From Candidatus Obscuribacterales bacterium (GTDB taxonomy: Bacteria; Cyanobacteriota; Vampirovibrionia; Obscuribacterales; Obscuribacteraceae): a stretch of DNA of 64,000 bases. Below are positions 9,153 to 17,441 of the stretch, in pieces. The position numbers were made by a program, and so were the translations under genes. Below the pieces are notes generated by a model, which was not told the origin of the DNA, did not search any database, and worked only from the letters and a program-made list of their open reading frames with translations. The stretch lies in contig JARLHI010000055.1 in NCBI GenBank assembly GCA_031292355.1, positions 372,001 through 436,000 on the forward strand, in the 5' to 3' direction. The stretch's first letter is position 1; every line of letters begins with the position of its first letter.

Positions 9153-9504
9153 CACAATTTTTTATGAGATCTAGCGTAAATAATGCATAGCTTCGCGATT
9201 AGTTTGCAGACTGTTAAATGCGTGTGTGATTTGGCAACAAAAGACCGCAATAGCTTATCCAGTCGCAAATTCTGGAAACCAAACACTTGAAGTATATATG
9301 GGTCATTCAGTGCTCGCCACTATCTTTAGTGCCATCGAATTTTGTATGGTGAATGTCCAACTCGTCTTCCCAATATCAACCCGGACCCAATCCCCTACCC
9401 AAACAAATCACGAAAATTTCTATACAAAGAACTACCGGGCAGGTTGCTGGTGAGACACAGAGTTGGAAAATCTGAATCTCCTCACCTAAAAAGCGGAGGC
9501 GTGA

Positions 9505-9930
9505 ATGCAAAATCTATCTGTTTCTGGAAGTCCCCAAGGTCCCCCTTCTCAAGACGTCTCGGGACAATTTCTCGAATCGTTAAAAGTGCTTATTGTCGTG
9601 ATCTTGGTTCTTGGTGGTCAAGGAGCTGTTCTAGCTTATAGCTCTGTTCTCGACTGGTCGAAGATAAATGACGCTGGCATGTTGCTACATCTTTTGACTA
9701 CTTCCTGGAATGGATTTTTGGCGGGACTTATAAACGGCACAGCCCGCTCGATTCAAGTTGTTATGGCAATTTGGGCCGGTCCGACTGTATGGAAGTATGC
9801 GGCACCAGTTATTGGTGTCACCGCTGCAGCCATGGGCCGAGTAATGAGCAGCCTTGCAGCGATGTTCAAGAAAACGCCGCCAGTCGAAACCAATGGAGTG
9901 GTTTCCCAAAAGGAACCAACCACTATTTAG
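9505..9930 (+). CDS. Small membrane protein of unknown function
   Basis: A 141-residue protein with a perfect GGAGG 5 bases before the ATG. Three hydrophobic stretches are visible: residues about 27-45 (VLIVVILVLGGQGAVLAY), 65-92 and 95-118 (AAPVIGVTAAAMGRV). The N-terminus is Gly/Pro/Gln-rich and the C-terminus is polar. The family is not recognised. It is the first gene of a run of three closely spaced same-strand genes ending in an S1-domain protein. The Shine-Dalgarno can pair with an upstream CTCC across a short A-rich loop, which might lower its translation. Confidence 0.65.
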   Translation: MQNLSVSGSPQGPPSQDVSGQFLESLKVLIVVILVLGGQGAVLAYSSVLDWSKINDAGMLLHLLTTSWNGFLAGLINGTARSIQVVMAIWAGPTVWKYAAPVIGVTAAAMGRVMSSLAAMFKKTPPVETNGVVSQKEPTTI

Positions 9931-9987
9931 TGAGTCAAAGCCAAGCTGTGTTTCGTGCATCAACGTAACGTCGAAAAGGAAATCTGC

Positions 9988-10341
9988 GTGGATCAATACT
10001 ATGGACTAAACGCCTGGGCACGTGATCTGCTTAGCAACACTGTTGAAGTCGAAGAGAAGGGCGAGCGAATCTATCCAGATAATCGCAGCGAGTATTTCTC
10101 TCGAATGATCTTCTTGCCTGTGCAGCGCACAACTATCATTGCTGCCCTCGATGGGTCGACCGACCCGAGCACCTATTTCTTGCATCGTCATGAGTTTCCG
10201 GACGATGTCGTTTATGAGGAATACGTGCAAGCTGTCTACTTGTATTCGGGACCTTGTTATTTCATCGCCTTGAAAAAAGACGGTGAAGTTGTGAACGAAT
10301 CACTCTGGCAAAAAGACGAAGTGAAGTCGGCTACGTTTTAG
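9988..10341 (+). CDS. Hypothetical protein (about 117 aa)
   Basis: The start is taken as GTG at 9988 because AAGGA lies 7 bases upstream; an in-frame GTG at 9955 has no ribosome site. The acidic, aromatic-rich sequence begins MDQYYGLNAWARDLLSN and has no signal peptide or membrane segment. The family is not recognised. It sits between the small membrane protein and the S1-domain protein with short gaps, so it is probably translated from the same mRNA. Confidence 0.55.
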   Translation: MDQYYGLNAWARDLLSNTVEVEEKGERIYPDNRSEYFSRMIFLPVQRTTIIAALDGSTDPSTYFLHRHEFPDDVVYEEYVQAVYLYSGPCYFIALKKDGEVVNESLWQKDEVKSATF

Positions 10342-10406
10342 CCGGTTTACGCATCCAACGTCTGAAGATTTAAACGTCGTATCACGGCATCAATGGAGAA
10401 GTACAA

Positions 10407-10994
10407 ATGACGACCGAGAATACCAACACAGCTACCGCCGTCCAAAGCCTCGTAGATGGTGAGATTTTGATCGGCACCGTACATCGTCCCTTTATCGACC
10501 AGGACAAACTGCGTGGAGCGATTCTGTCCTTTCCCGGTCGAAAGGAAACCGCGCTGTTGCACATCAAGCAGATAAAAGGAACGGAGCCAGAAAAACGCCT
10601 GGCTAGCTTCCGCCTCGGCGAAGAAGTTGAAGTCAAAATTCTCGTACACGGATCGGCTGGCGCTCCAAAAATCTGGGCAAGCGAAATCGCCCTCGCCGCT
10701 GAGCGCTCTGTACTCGACGAGCTGGCTGCAGCTGCAGAGGCAAAAACTACCTTTCGGGGCCGAACGGTCAACATTTCCAAGTTCGGAATTTTTGTCGACC
10801 TTATGGAAGGGCCAGCAAAAGGACAGCGTGGACTGATTCACAACTCCAATCTGTATCAGAAAGGAGCTGGATTGGGTGGACTAAGCCAATCGCTGCAGCC
10901 AAACAACGACGTTGCGCTACATATTCTCGGCGCCAAAATCGACAGTGCAGGCACCATGCGCATCGATTTGGCGCTCGCAGAACTGAGTGCATAA
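10407..10994 (+). CDS. S1 RNA-binding domain protein
   Basis: A 195-residue protein preceded by GGAG. The second half is a good S1 (OB-fold) domain: FRGRTVNISKFGIFVDL near residue 115, then KGQRGLIHNSNL, the β-strand and loop pattern seen in ribosomal protein S1 and PNPase. The first half (GEILIGTVHRPF, then ALLHIKQIKG and RLGEEVEVKILV) reads as a diverged second S1 fold. Such proteins bind single-stranded RNA; the target is unknown. It is immediately upstream of the first structured leader (11018-11157), which suggests but does not prove a functional link. Confidence 0.7.
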   Translation: MTTENTNTATAVQSLVDGEILIGTVHRPFIDQDKLRGAILSFPGRKETALLHIKQIKGTEPEKRLASFRLGEEVEVKILVHGSAGAPKIWASEIALAAERSVLDELAAAAEAKTTFRGRTVNISKFGIFVDLMEGPAKGQRGLIHNSNLYQKGAGLGGLSQSLQPNNDVALHILGAKIDSAGTMRIDLALAELSA

Positions 10995-11017
10995 CCCTGC
11001 TATCAAGACAAAACGAC

Positions 11018-11157
11018 GGAAGGCTTTCATGCTTAGAAAGCTTTCTCCCATTGCCTGAAATCCCGAGTGAAGGTAACGGCATAGACCGCGAACCGCCCTC
11101 GTCTTCGGAGGAGGGTATCCTTTGGCTGCCTCTCAATCCCGGGCGAGAGAGTTTTTT
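11018..11157 (+). promoter_or_regulatory. Structured leader copy 1, riboswitch-like with terminator
   Basis: Four pairings can be drawn. P1 at 11018-11049 is GGAAGGCTTTC with GAAAGCTTTCTCC. P2 pairs CCATTGCC (11048-11055) with GGTAACGG (11072-11079). P3 at 11096-11115 is CCCTC with GAGGG around a CTTCGG turn. P4 pairs CTCTC (11130-11134) with GAGAG (11147-11151) and is followed by six T, like an intrinsic terminator. The P2 loop holds CCCGAG, which can pair with CGGG in the P4 loop. A second copy sits before the paralogous gene at 12545. The layout looks like an aptamer coupled to a terminator, but it matches no riboswitch class I know. Confidence 0.6.
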
Positions 11158-11181
11158 CAAACCGAATAAAGGAACATGACA

Positions 11182-12177
11182 ATGCCTTCTCCGATTCAAT
11201 CTGCCGTAGTTTTGGACAAACTCGGCCGCGTCACTGATGTTTTCTTTGAGTCCGGCGCATCGCAATCATTTAAATATGATGCGCTTGGAAATCGCGTTAG
11301 CACCAATGTCGTTATTGCTGCTAACGCTTTTGTGGCAAACGGTTTTAGACTGTCACTATCGTCGACTGACCCGGTGCCTGCAGCCGATATCGTCGGTGCA
11401 ACTTCCGGCTATCTTGTGCCTCTAACAAACTCTCTACTCACATTAATTAGCAGCAGCGGAAGCATCTTTACCAATGATTCGCTGGGAGCATCTATTCCAC
11501 TGAGCTTCAGCGGAATGGCAGCCGGCAACGTCTATCGCATCTTCGCCACCGATCCCACTCAAAGCGGAACTATTTCTCTTTCTGCGGTTGCTTTGACTAA
11601 TCCGACAACACCGGGATCTGCAGCAGCACTTGCGAAGGCTTCCCCTGGTGGATTTCTTGCGTCGGCAGGAAATTTTGCCATGCGGTATATCGGTGACGTA
11701 TACTGCAATAGCACCGCTGGTCAAGTAAATGACGCTGCAAAAGATCGAGGAGTTTTCAACAACGAAAACAGAGTTCTCCGTCAGTGCACTGCATCAGACC
11801 CAGCCCCGTGGAACTATGCGGGCACCACGATCCGGCCAAGAGACAATAATACGATAGAGGGCGTTGGTCGCTTCGGAGTGCTTTTTGGAAATGATCCGGA
11901 AGCCTTCCAGATTCAAACACAGCTACTGGGTTACGGCACCACAGTAAACGTCTTCTACTATTTGGGGTTCGGCGTAGATAGCACTACTGCATTTACCGGC
12001 TCATTTACATACGACATGTCCCCTACGGTGACGAGCTTGTATGTCACCAGCACTTACATCTATCAAAGCGCAATCGGCAGGCATTTCTTTCAGGCGCTGG
12101 AACAAGTAAACCCAGGCGGCCCAGGCACAGTCGCTGTAGAGGCGGACGCCATAATGAATGCTCTCGTACGCATATAA
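11182..12177 (+). CDS. YD-repeat-tagged surface-type protein, paralogue 1
   Basis: About 331 residues. The start at 11182 is chosen over the ATG at 11176 because AAAGGA is 8 bases from the former and only 2 from the latter. Residues 10-45 hold a single YD-like unit (DKLGRVTDVFFESG then FKYDALGNRVST), the module that builds RHS shells. The rest is Ser/Thr/Gly/Ala-rich and β-rich, with conserved blocks shared with the next gene (RDNNTIEGVGRFGVLFGNDP and GRHFFQALEQ). The late part recalls phage tail or surface-display proteins but no family is certain. It has no classical signal peptide. It lies just upstream of the RHS gene and may serve the same apparatus. Confidence 0.6.
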   Translation: MPSPIQSAVVLDKLGRVTDVFFESGASQSFKYDALGNRVSTNVVIAANAFVANGFRLSLSSTDPVPAADIVGATSGYLVPLTNSLLTLISSSGSIFTNDSLGASIPLSFSGMAAGNVYRIFATDPTQSGTISLSAVALTNPTTPGSAAALAKASPGGFLASAGNFAMRYIGDVYCNSTAGQVNDAAKDRGVFNNENRVLRQCTASDPAPWNYAGTTIRPRDNNTIEGVGRFGVLFGNDPEAFQIQTQLLGYGTTVNVFYYLGFGVDSTTAFTGSFTYDMSPTVTSLYVTSTYIYQSAIGRHFFQALEQVNPGGPGTVAVEADAIMNALVRI

Positions 12178-12247
12178 AAATTCGACATCATGCTTGTAGA
12201 CTATAAAGCTTGCTCCGAGAGCTTCCTGTAGCGACCAGAAGTCGTAT

Positions 12248-12279
12248 GACTGGTTGCCGAAGTTCTTCGGCAACCAGTC
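12248..12279 (+). terminator. Strong hairpin after paralogue 1
   Basis: A perfect 14-bp stem (GACTGGTTGCCGAA with TTCGGCAACCAGTC) around a GTTC loop, 70 bp after the stop. On the plus strand it is followed by A rather than T, so it may act as a processing or mRNA-stability hairpin instead of an intrinsic terminator. Confidence 0.5.
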
Positions 12280-12380
12280 AAAAAATCAAATTGCATAACG
12301 GGTAGACCGGGCGCAAGAGCAAAACTATGGTGGATCGATCACAAATCAGACTTCCTTCACACCGCGCGGCTAGACAACGA

Positions 12381-12521
12381 GAGAAGGTTTTCATTTTTAA
12401 GAAGCCTTCTCCCGTTGCCTAAAAGCCCGAGCGAAGGTAACGGTGATACCTGACGACCACCTTTCTCATAATGAGGAAGGTGGCTTTCCTGCCTCTCAAA
12501 CTCGGGCGAGAGAGGTTTTTC
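12381..12521 (+). promoter_or_regulatory. Structured leader copy 2, riboswitch-like with terminator
   Basis: It has the same order of elements as copy 1. P1 pairs GAGAAGG (12381-12387) with CCTTCTC (12405-12411). P2 pairs CCGTTGCC (12412-12419) with GGTAACGG (12436-12443). P3 pairs CCACCTT (12457-12463) with AAGGTGG (12477-12483). P4 pairs CCTCTC (12492-12497) with GAGAGG (12510-12515) and is followed by TTTTT. The P2 loop CCCGAG (12426-12431) is exactly complementary to CTCGGG in the P4 loop (12501-12506). P3 differs in sequence from copy 1 but keeps its pairing, which supports a conserved fold. The AAGGA ribosome site follows 11 bases after the T run. Confidence 0.65.
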
Positions 12522-12544
12522 AAGCTGACTGAAGGAACATGAAA

Positions 12545-13546
12545 ATGACTTCTCCGATTCAATCTGCCGTAGTTTTGGACAAGCTCGGCCGCGTCACTGA
12601 TGTCTTCTTTGAGTCCGGCGCATCGCAATCATTTCAATATGATGCGCTTGGAAATCGCATAAGCACCAACGTTGTTGTTGCTGCTAACGCGTTTGTATCT
12701 AATGGCTTCAGGCTATCTCTGTCACCAACTGATCCCATTCCTTCTGCAGACATCACAGGCGCAAATACCGGTTATCTCGTGCCACTAACAAGTTCCCTAC
12801 TTACCCTTCTTAGCAGCACTGGCACCATCTTTACGGACGATTCGCTGGGAGCAGCTATTCCTCTGAGTTTCAGTGGGATGGTAGCGGGCAATGTCTATCG
12901 CATTTTCGCCAGCGACCCCACCCAAAGCGGTACTATTTCTCTCTCCGCAGTCGCTTGGACCAATCCAACTACTCCAGGATCTGCAGCTGCGCTTGCCCCG
13001 GCTTCGAAGGGAGGTTTTCTTGCGTCGGCGGGCAACGCGACGCTGCGATACATCGGTGACGTTTACTGTAATACTACAGCTGGACTCGTTAATGACTCGG
13101 CGGCGGATAGAGGCGTCTTTAATAATGAAAACAGGGCGTTTCGTCAGTGCACCGCGTTAGATCCTGGTACTTGGAGCTTTTCTAGCACAACCACGCGAGC
13201 AAGAAACAATAATACGACAGAAGGCGTAGGCCGCTTTGGTGTGCTTTTCGGTAATGATCCAGAAGCATTCCAGATTGAGGCGCAGGCTTATGGTCTTGGC
13301 ACCACTACAAACGTCTACTACTCTGTCGGCTTTGGCGTAGACAGTATTACTACGTTTACTGGTTCCCTTCTGAGCAATATGTCGGTCACAGTATCGGGCA
13401 CGCGTGCTTCCGGTACGCTCAACTACCAGCCTGTCATTGGGCGACATTATTTCCAGGCACTTGAGCAGATTTTTTCGCTAGCGCCAGGCACCGTGACGAC
13501 GTATACATACGCACCAAATACGATGAACGCGATAGTGCGCATCTAA
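12545..13546 (+). CDS. YD-repeat-tagged surface-type protein, paralogue 2
   Basis: About 333 residues and clearly a tandem duplicate of the gene at 11182: the first 45 residues are almost identical, including YDALGNR, and similarity falls toward the C-terminus, where residues 265-300 are divergent. The start at 12545 has AAGGA 8 bases upstream; the ATG at 12539 is too close to it. Shared blocks include NNTTEGVGRFGVLFGNDP and GRHYFQALEQI. The divergent end may recognise a different target, as in phage tail or polymorphic surface proteins; that is inference. It has its own copy of the structured leader, and a perfect terminator follows it. Confidence 0.6.
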   Translation: MTSPIQSAVVLDKLGRVTDVFFESGASQSFQYDALGNRISTNVVVAANAFVSNGFRLSLSPTDPIPSADITGANTGYLVPLTSSLLTLLSSTGTIFTDDSLGAAIPLSFSGMVAGNVYRIFASDPTQSGTISLSAVAWTNPTTPGSAAALAPASKGGFLASAGNATLRYIGDVYCNTTAGLVNDSAADRGVFNNENRAFRQCTALDPGTWSFSSTTTRARNNNTTEGVGRFGVLFGNDPEAFQIEAQAYGLGTTTNVYYSVGFGVDSITTFTGSLLSNMSVTVSGTRASGTLNYQPVIGRHYFQALEQIFSLAPGTVTTYTYAPNTMNAIVRI

Positions 13547-13626
13547 GGTGTTGAAGGGACGGTTCCGCCAAGGACCGAACATTCAACCGCGCCTGCTGAA
13601 AGGCGTTTAGTAAGCGTACCTGCTGG

Positions 13627-13658
13627 GCCGAATTCCGCTGAGGCGGAATTCGGCTTTT
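13627..13658 (+). terminator. Rho-independent terminator
   Basis: A perfect 12-bp GC-containing stem (GCCGAATTCCGC with GCGGAATTCGGC) around a TGAG loop, followed directly by TTTT. It ends the transcript of paralogue 2 and separates it from the RHS gene. Confidence 0.85.
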
Positions 13659-13692
13659 GATCAAACAAGAACCGTAACAGAAAGCTTGTGAA

Positions 13693-14835
13693 ATGACAGA
13701 CCCAAACCATCGTCCAGCCGAGAACGTAGCCGGGCCGAACTCGAACCTTCAAACAAATACGACTCTAACTTCTCAACATCAAGGGACTCAATCAATGAGC
13801 ATGAACCCCTCTTCCTTAGTTGCAACGGCCCAAGCACCAACGCCGATACCAGTACCGCCACCGATTCCAACTAATGGTCCGCGCCCAATACCCGGTAATT
13901 ATCCGGGAAACAAACTGTGGCCTGGTGAATCGATTACACCAGCTGCATCGAAGGCTCGGCAGGATGCTCTCAAAATCGATGCAACCAAAATTTTTAACGG
14001 TGGTATCGTTCTCTCGGGTCCTCCCACGGCATCTCAGGCTCATATCGACGCTAACAATACCGTCCAGGGACCTCAGTCTATCGCTGAATTGGCACGCGCA
14101 CTAAGAAACGATCCGCAGAAAATCTACCAGTTTGTCCACGACAATATCTCGTGGCAGGCTTACTGGGGTTTGAAGAAAGGTGCTTTGGGATGCCTGGTAG
14201 ATGGCTCTGGTAACTCATTCGACCAGAGTGCTTTGCTCATCGCGCTCTTACGGCAAGCCGGATATACCGCCAATTATGTGCTTGGCACCATTGAGCTGCA
14301 ACCTGCTCAATACAACAACTGGTTCGGTACCAGCGGGACCGACGGCACACAAGCAATGAACTATTGCTTTGATGCCTATATTCCGGCTCAATGGTGGCTA
14401 ACTGGTGGAATCTATAGCGTCCAAATGAGTCACGTCTGGGTGCAATGCACTATTGGCGGTACTATCTACTCCTTTGATCCAAGTTGCAAAACTCACACTT
14501 GGACGGCGCCAATTGCTAACCTGGAAACTGTTCTGGGCTACACCCAAACCTCGTTTATGAGTGCAGCTGAGACTGGTGCCACTATTGATCCGAGTGGCAA
14601 CTATGTGCAAAATCTGAATCGAGCGAATGTTAGAAGCCTTCTGCAAACTTACAGTACAAACCTGGCCAACTGGATAAAAACTAATAATCCAGCCGCTACT
14701 ATGGACCAGATATTAGGAGGCGCAGCAATTGTGCCTGCGACAATACCGCTACTGCAGACTAGCTTGCCTTACGAAACGGCTGGTGAAACGCCGACTATTT
14801 GGACCAGCGACGTTCCTCTGTCATACAAGTCAACG
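13693..14835 (+). pseudogene. RHS protein, 5' part, interrupted by IS66
   Basis: The first 381 codons of a giant RHS gene. A start at 13795 is also possible, with AAGGGA 8 bases upstream (MSMNPSSLV). A Pro-rich linker follows (residues about 50-75). Next comes a transglutaminase-like region at about 130-270: IYQFVHDNISWQAYWGLKKG, then a spot with Cys (ALGCLVDG), FDQSALLIALLRQAGY, SHVWVQC and FDPS, giving a Cys-His-Asp order. The frame is cut at SYKST by the IS66 element; the residues after that point are element sequence. Removing the element and one target copy joins this in frame to the part starting at 17442, giving about 1974 residues. Confidence 0.8.
14828..14835. repeat. Target-site duplication, left copy
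   Basis: AGTCAACG directly abuts the left end of the IS66 element and is repeated exactly at 17434-17441. Eight bases is the duplication length expected for the IS66 family. Confidence 0.9.
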
Positions 14836-14911
14836 GTAAGCGTTCGGCGAATTGCACACTTTTAAACTGGAATGAAATGGTGCAAGATTTTCTCGTGGTG
14901 AGGAAATCGAA

Positions 14912-15349
14912 ATGGCGACGCGAAAACTTGATTTAGAGAAACACGCCCTGTGGCGTGAGCACTTAAAAGCCTTGAAGGAAAGTGGCTTGAGCCTGCCGGA
15001 GTTCTGTCGTCTAAACAGCTTGAATTTGCACACGCTCCGTTTTTGGCAAAAGAATATTTTGAAAAGCAATGAGTTCGTTTCCAACAATCGGTCCGAGATT
15101 CCAAGGTCAGATCAGAAAGCGAAACCGAAGTTGCGCCCTAAAAAACCGAAACGAGTCAATTTTGCACAGGTCAGTATCGCTGACAACAGCCAGATTCAAG
15201 TGGTAGCCGAGAAAATTGAGCCGGAGAATTTTAGAGTCTTTAGTGTTGAAATTGCTACGCCGAAAGGTTTTCTTATCAGAGTGGCTGTCGCGGCTGATGC
15301 TGCATCTCTAGCAATGGTCATTCGTGCTACAGAGCATGCCCTATGCTAA
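14912..15349 (+). CDS. tnpA: IS66 accessory protein TnpA
   Basis: A 145-residue protein with an N-terminal helix-turn-helix pattern (WREHLKALKESGLSLPEFCR then HTLRFWQ), typical of the first IS66 gene. A basic linker and a C-terminal β-rich segment follow. In IS66 elements TnpA and TnpB are needed with TnpC for transposition and probably help assemble it on the ends. The stop overlaps the start of tnpB, so the two are translationally coupled. The frame is intact. Confidence 0.85.
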   Translation: MATRKLDLEKHALWREHLKALKESGLSLPEFCRLNSLNLHTLRFWQKNILKSNEFVSNNRSEIPRSDQKAKPKLRPKKPKRVNFAQVSIADNSQIQVVAEKIEPENFRVFSVEIATPKGFLIRVAVAADAASLAMVIRATEHALC

Positions 15350-15708
15350 CAATTTCAAGCACCACAAAAATCTTTCTGTGCATGACTCCTATCGACATGC
15401 GCCGGTCGTTCGATTCGTTAGCCGGAATCGTGGTGGATGCGATGGGACATGATTCGTTCTCTGGTGATTTTTTCGTTTTTAGAAATCGCGAGGAGACAAA
15501 AATCAAGATTTTGTACTGGGACCGTGATGGATATGCCATCTGGTACAAGCGACTTGAGAAGGGCACGTTCAAATTGCCGGTTGCGGCGGCCGGATTTCAG
15601 GTCGAGGCGACCGAGTTTATGATGCTGTTAAGTGGTGTTGAACCGACGTCAATTAAGCGTCAAGATCGTTATTTCAGAAAATCAGCGTTTTCAGGCTCGA
15701 GCGTCTGA
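15343..15708 (+). CDS. tnpB: IS66 Orf2-like protein TnpB
   Basis: A 121-residue protein with the family core: FLCMTPIDMRRSFDSLAGIV near residue 11, FFVFRNR near 43, KILYWDRDGYAIWYKRLEKG near 54 and FQVEATEFMMLLSGV near 85. It is the standard accessory protein of IS66 elements. It overlaps the tnpA stop by 7 bp and the frame is intact. Confidence 0.92.
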   Translation: MLTISSTTKIFLCMTPIDMRRSFDSLAGIVVDAMGHDSFSGDFFVFRNREETKIKILYWDRDGYAIWYKRLEKGTFKLPVAAAGFQVEATEFMMLLSGVEPTSIKRQDRYFRKSAFSGSSV

Positions 15709-15868
15709 TCAAAAAGATTATGTTTCATTGAATCCACGAGTGAATGCGGGTTTCGAGAGAACTCAATGACAAAGTGTATATTTGGGGTAGTCTGACTCCC
15801 CCGAAGCCGGCTGAACCTTGCATCTTTTTTATGGTTCTTCGGGCACCGTATGTAGTATCATTATCTAC

Positions 15869-17415
15869 ATGGTTGAACTCCCGAAACAGCTCCCTGACGA
15901 TCCCGAACAGCTCAAAAAGCTGATTAGACTTCTTGCGTCCGAGCGAAATGATTTTTTTGAGCGATTGCAGATTCTTGAGCAGCGCTATCGAGACGAGATG
16001 CGCGCTAAATACGGTCGTCGCTCTGAGGCTCTGGACCCTGACCAACTACGTCTTTTCATTCAAGCAGCACTTGAGCAGGGCGATTTAGAAGCTTCATCAA
16101 AAGTCGCTGCAATGCCGACACTTCCTGATGAAGCAGAGAAAACGCCTGTCGAACCTGAAACCAAAAAACGTGGGCATGGGCGCAGAAAGCCACAAGAGTT
16201 GCCACGTCGTCCGGTCTTGCATGATCTGCCTGAGTGTGAAAAGGCTTGCCCGCGTGCACCTTTCAACGCGAAATATCTGGACGAACAATCTCGTTACAGC
16301 TCGATTACGCTCCTGGACACGCGTTTTACTGGGAACACATCCGTCTAAAATATGTGTGTCGCGCATGCGAAGGACAAATTCAAATCGCAGAGGCGCCAGA
16401 ATATCCCATTGACCGAGGTATGCCAGCACCTGGAATGCTGTCGTACATTGCCACAAGCAAATACGCTGACCATCTGCCTCTTCATCGTCTCGAAGGAATT
16501 TTGAGTCGACAGGGACTTGTATTGAGTCGTTCGACGATGTGTGACTGGATGAAAGCGACCGCAAAAATTTTGCTACCATTGTTTGAATATTTGATTGAGC
16601 GAATCAAATATTCAAAAGTGATTTGGACCGACGACACGCCCGTGCGAGTCATGGACAAGGCCTTGAAAAAGCGCTGTAGAACCGGTCGTATTTGGGTCTA
16701 TCGAGGTGATGCTGCGAATCCATACGTGTTATTCAGATTCACCGCTTCTCGAAGGCGAGACGGTCCGCTAGAACATTTGGAAAATTTCAAAGGTTTTTTG
16801 CAGGCAGATGCATTCGCTGGCTACGATTGCCTCTTCGTTGGTGGCGGAGTTACTGAAGTTGCTTGTTTCGCACATGCTCGGCGAAAATTCGAGCACTGTT
16901 TGCAAGATGCCCCAGTCAGCGCCGGAAAAGTTCTTCTGCTCATTCAGCAGTTATACAAAGTCGAATCTGACTTTAAATCTGCGACCTCCGAGCAGCGCCT
17001 AGAAGCTCGTCAGCGGCTGTCTATGCCAATTCTGGATGAACTCCGCGCCGAATTAGATTCGCAATTACTAATCAGTCTTCCGCGAAGCGATTTCGGAAAG
17101 GCCGTCAAATATGCGGACAATCAGTGGAATGCTCTGAAGGTTTTCGTCACCGATGGCGACTTAACGATCGACAACAACCTTGCAGAAAACGCCGTTCGTC
17201 CAATTGCACTGGGAAGAAAAAATTGGATGTTCCTGGGGCACGAATCCGGTGGCAAAACGATCGCTGTACTTTCCACTTTGATTGCGTCTTGTCGAAGGCA
17301 CCACGTCAATCCCTACGCGTATTTGAAAACAGTGATCAGACGTTTGACCGAGGATTCATCTGCCGATCAGGCTGCCTTGATGCCGGACGTAGTGGAGTTA
17401 GACGCAACAAATTAG
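15869..17415 (+). pseudogene. tnpC: IS66 transposase TnpC, frameshifted
   Basis: The first frame (from ATG 15869, MVELPKQLPDDPEQLKKLI) holds the coiled-coil and the linker up to HDLPECEKACP, then goes out of frame. The rest continues in another frame from about 16250 with LQLDYAPGHAFYWEHIRLKY and runs to the end. The break falls in the zinc-finger region, where one missing T would restore CPRC. The catalytic domain looks complete: VIWTDDTPV, FLQADAFAGYD and NNLAENAVRP supply the D-D-E residues. The family does not normally use frameshifting, so loss of function is more likely than programmed recoding. Confidence 0.85.
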
Positions 17416-17433
17416 TGTTCGCCGAACGCTTAC

Positions 17434-17441
17434 AGTCAACG
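17434..17441. repeat. Target-site duplication, right copy
   Basis: AGTCAACG follows directly after the right inverted repeat of the IS66 element and matches 14828-14835. Confidence 0.9.

Larger units (their letters stand above)
8035..9504. other. Gene-poor stretch with fragments and stem structures
   Basis: Nearly 1.5 kb without a convincing gene on either strand. The open frames here have odd composition, no Shine-Dalgarno and no recognisable motif. It contains a 47-codon coding-like fragment on the minus strand (8078-8221), a small hairpin at 8430-8445 (GCGAGT paired with ACTCGC, then TTTAAAAA) and a longer two-stage stem at 9067-9152. The last 150 bp before 9505 can form a long-range pair, TCCAACTC at 9357-9364 with GAGTTGGA at 9461-9468, and probably belong to the leader of the next operon. 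Confidence 0.5.
14836..17433 (+). mobile_element. IS66-family insertion sequence, 2598 bp
   Basis: The ends carry perfect 16-bp terminal inverted repeats, GTAAGCGTTCGGCGAA at 14836-14851 and its complement at 17418-17433, flanked by 8-bp direct repeats. Inside are the three expected genes in order: tnpA, tnpB overlapping it, and the large transposase tnpC. The length is normal for the family. The transposase frame is broken, so this copy is probably stranded unless another IS66 copy helps it. The sharp ends and exact duplication point to a fairly recent insertion into the RHS gene. Confidence 0.93.

Noticed and set aside
8836..9286. Minus-strand open frames with partly protein-like text
   Set aside because: Frames overlap a strong stem, lack starts with ribosome sites and match no family I know; kept only as gap DNA.
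9226..9453. Possible recombinase scrap (LEVYMGHSVLATI)
   Set aside because: Only about ten residues resemble the end of a tyrosine recombinase; too short to support.
11018..11157. Known riboswitch (glycine, SAM, cobalamin, c-di-GMP, TPP)
   Set aside because: The conserved core words of these classes are absent on either strand, although the general layout is riboswitch-like.
17124..17441. A 106-codon extension of the RHS frame into IS66
   Set aside because: It is transposase DNA read in the wrong frame, up to the right end of the element; the true RHS part starts at the target site.
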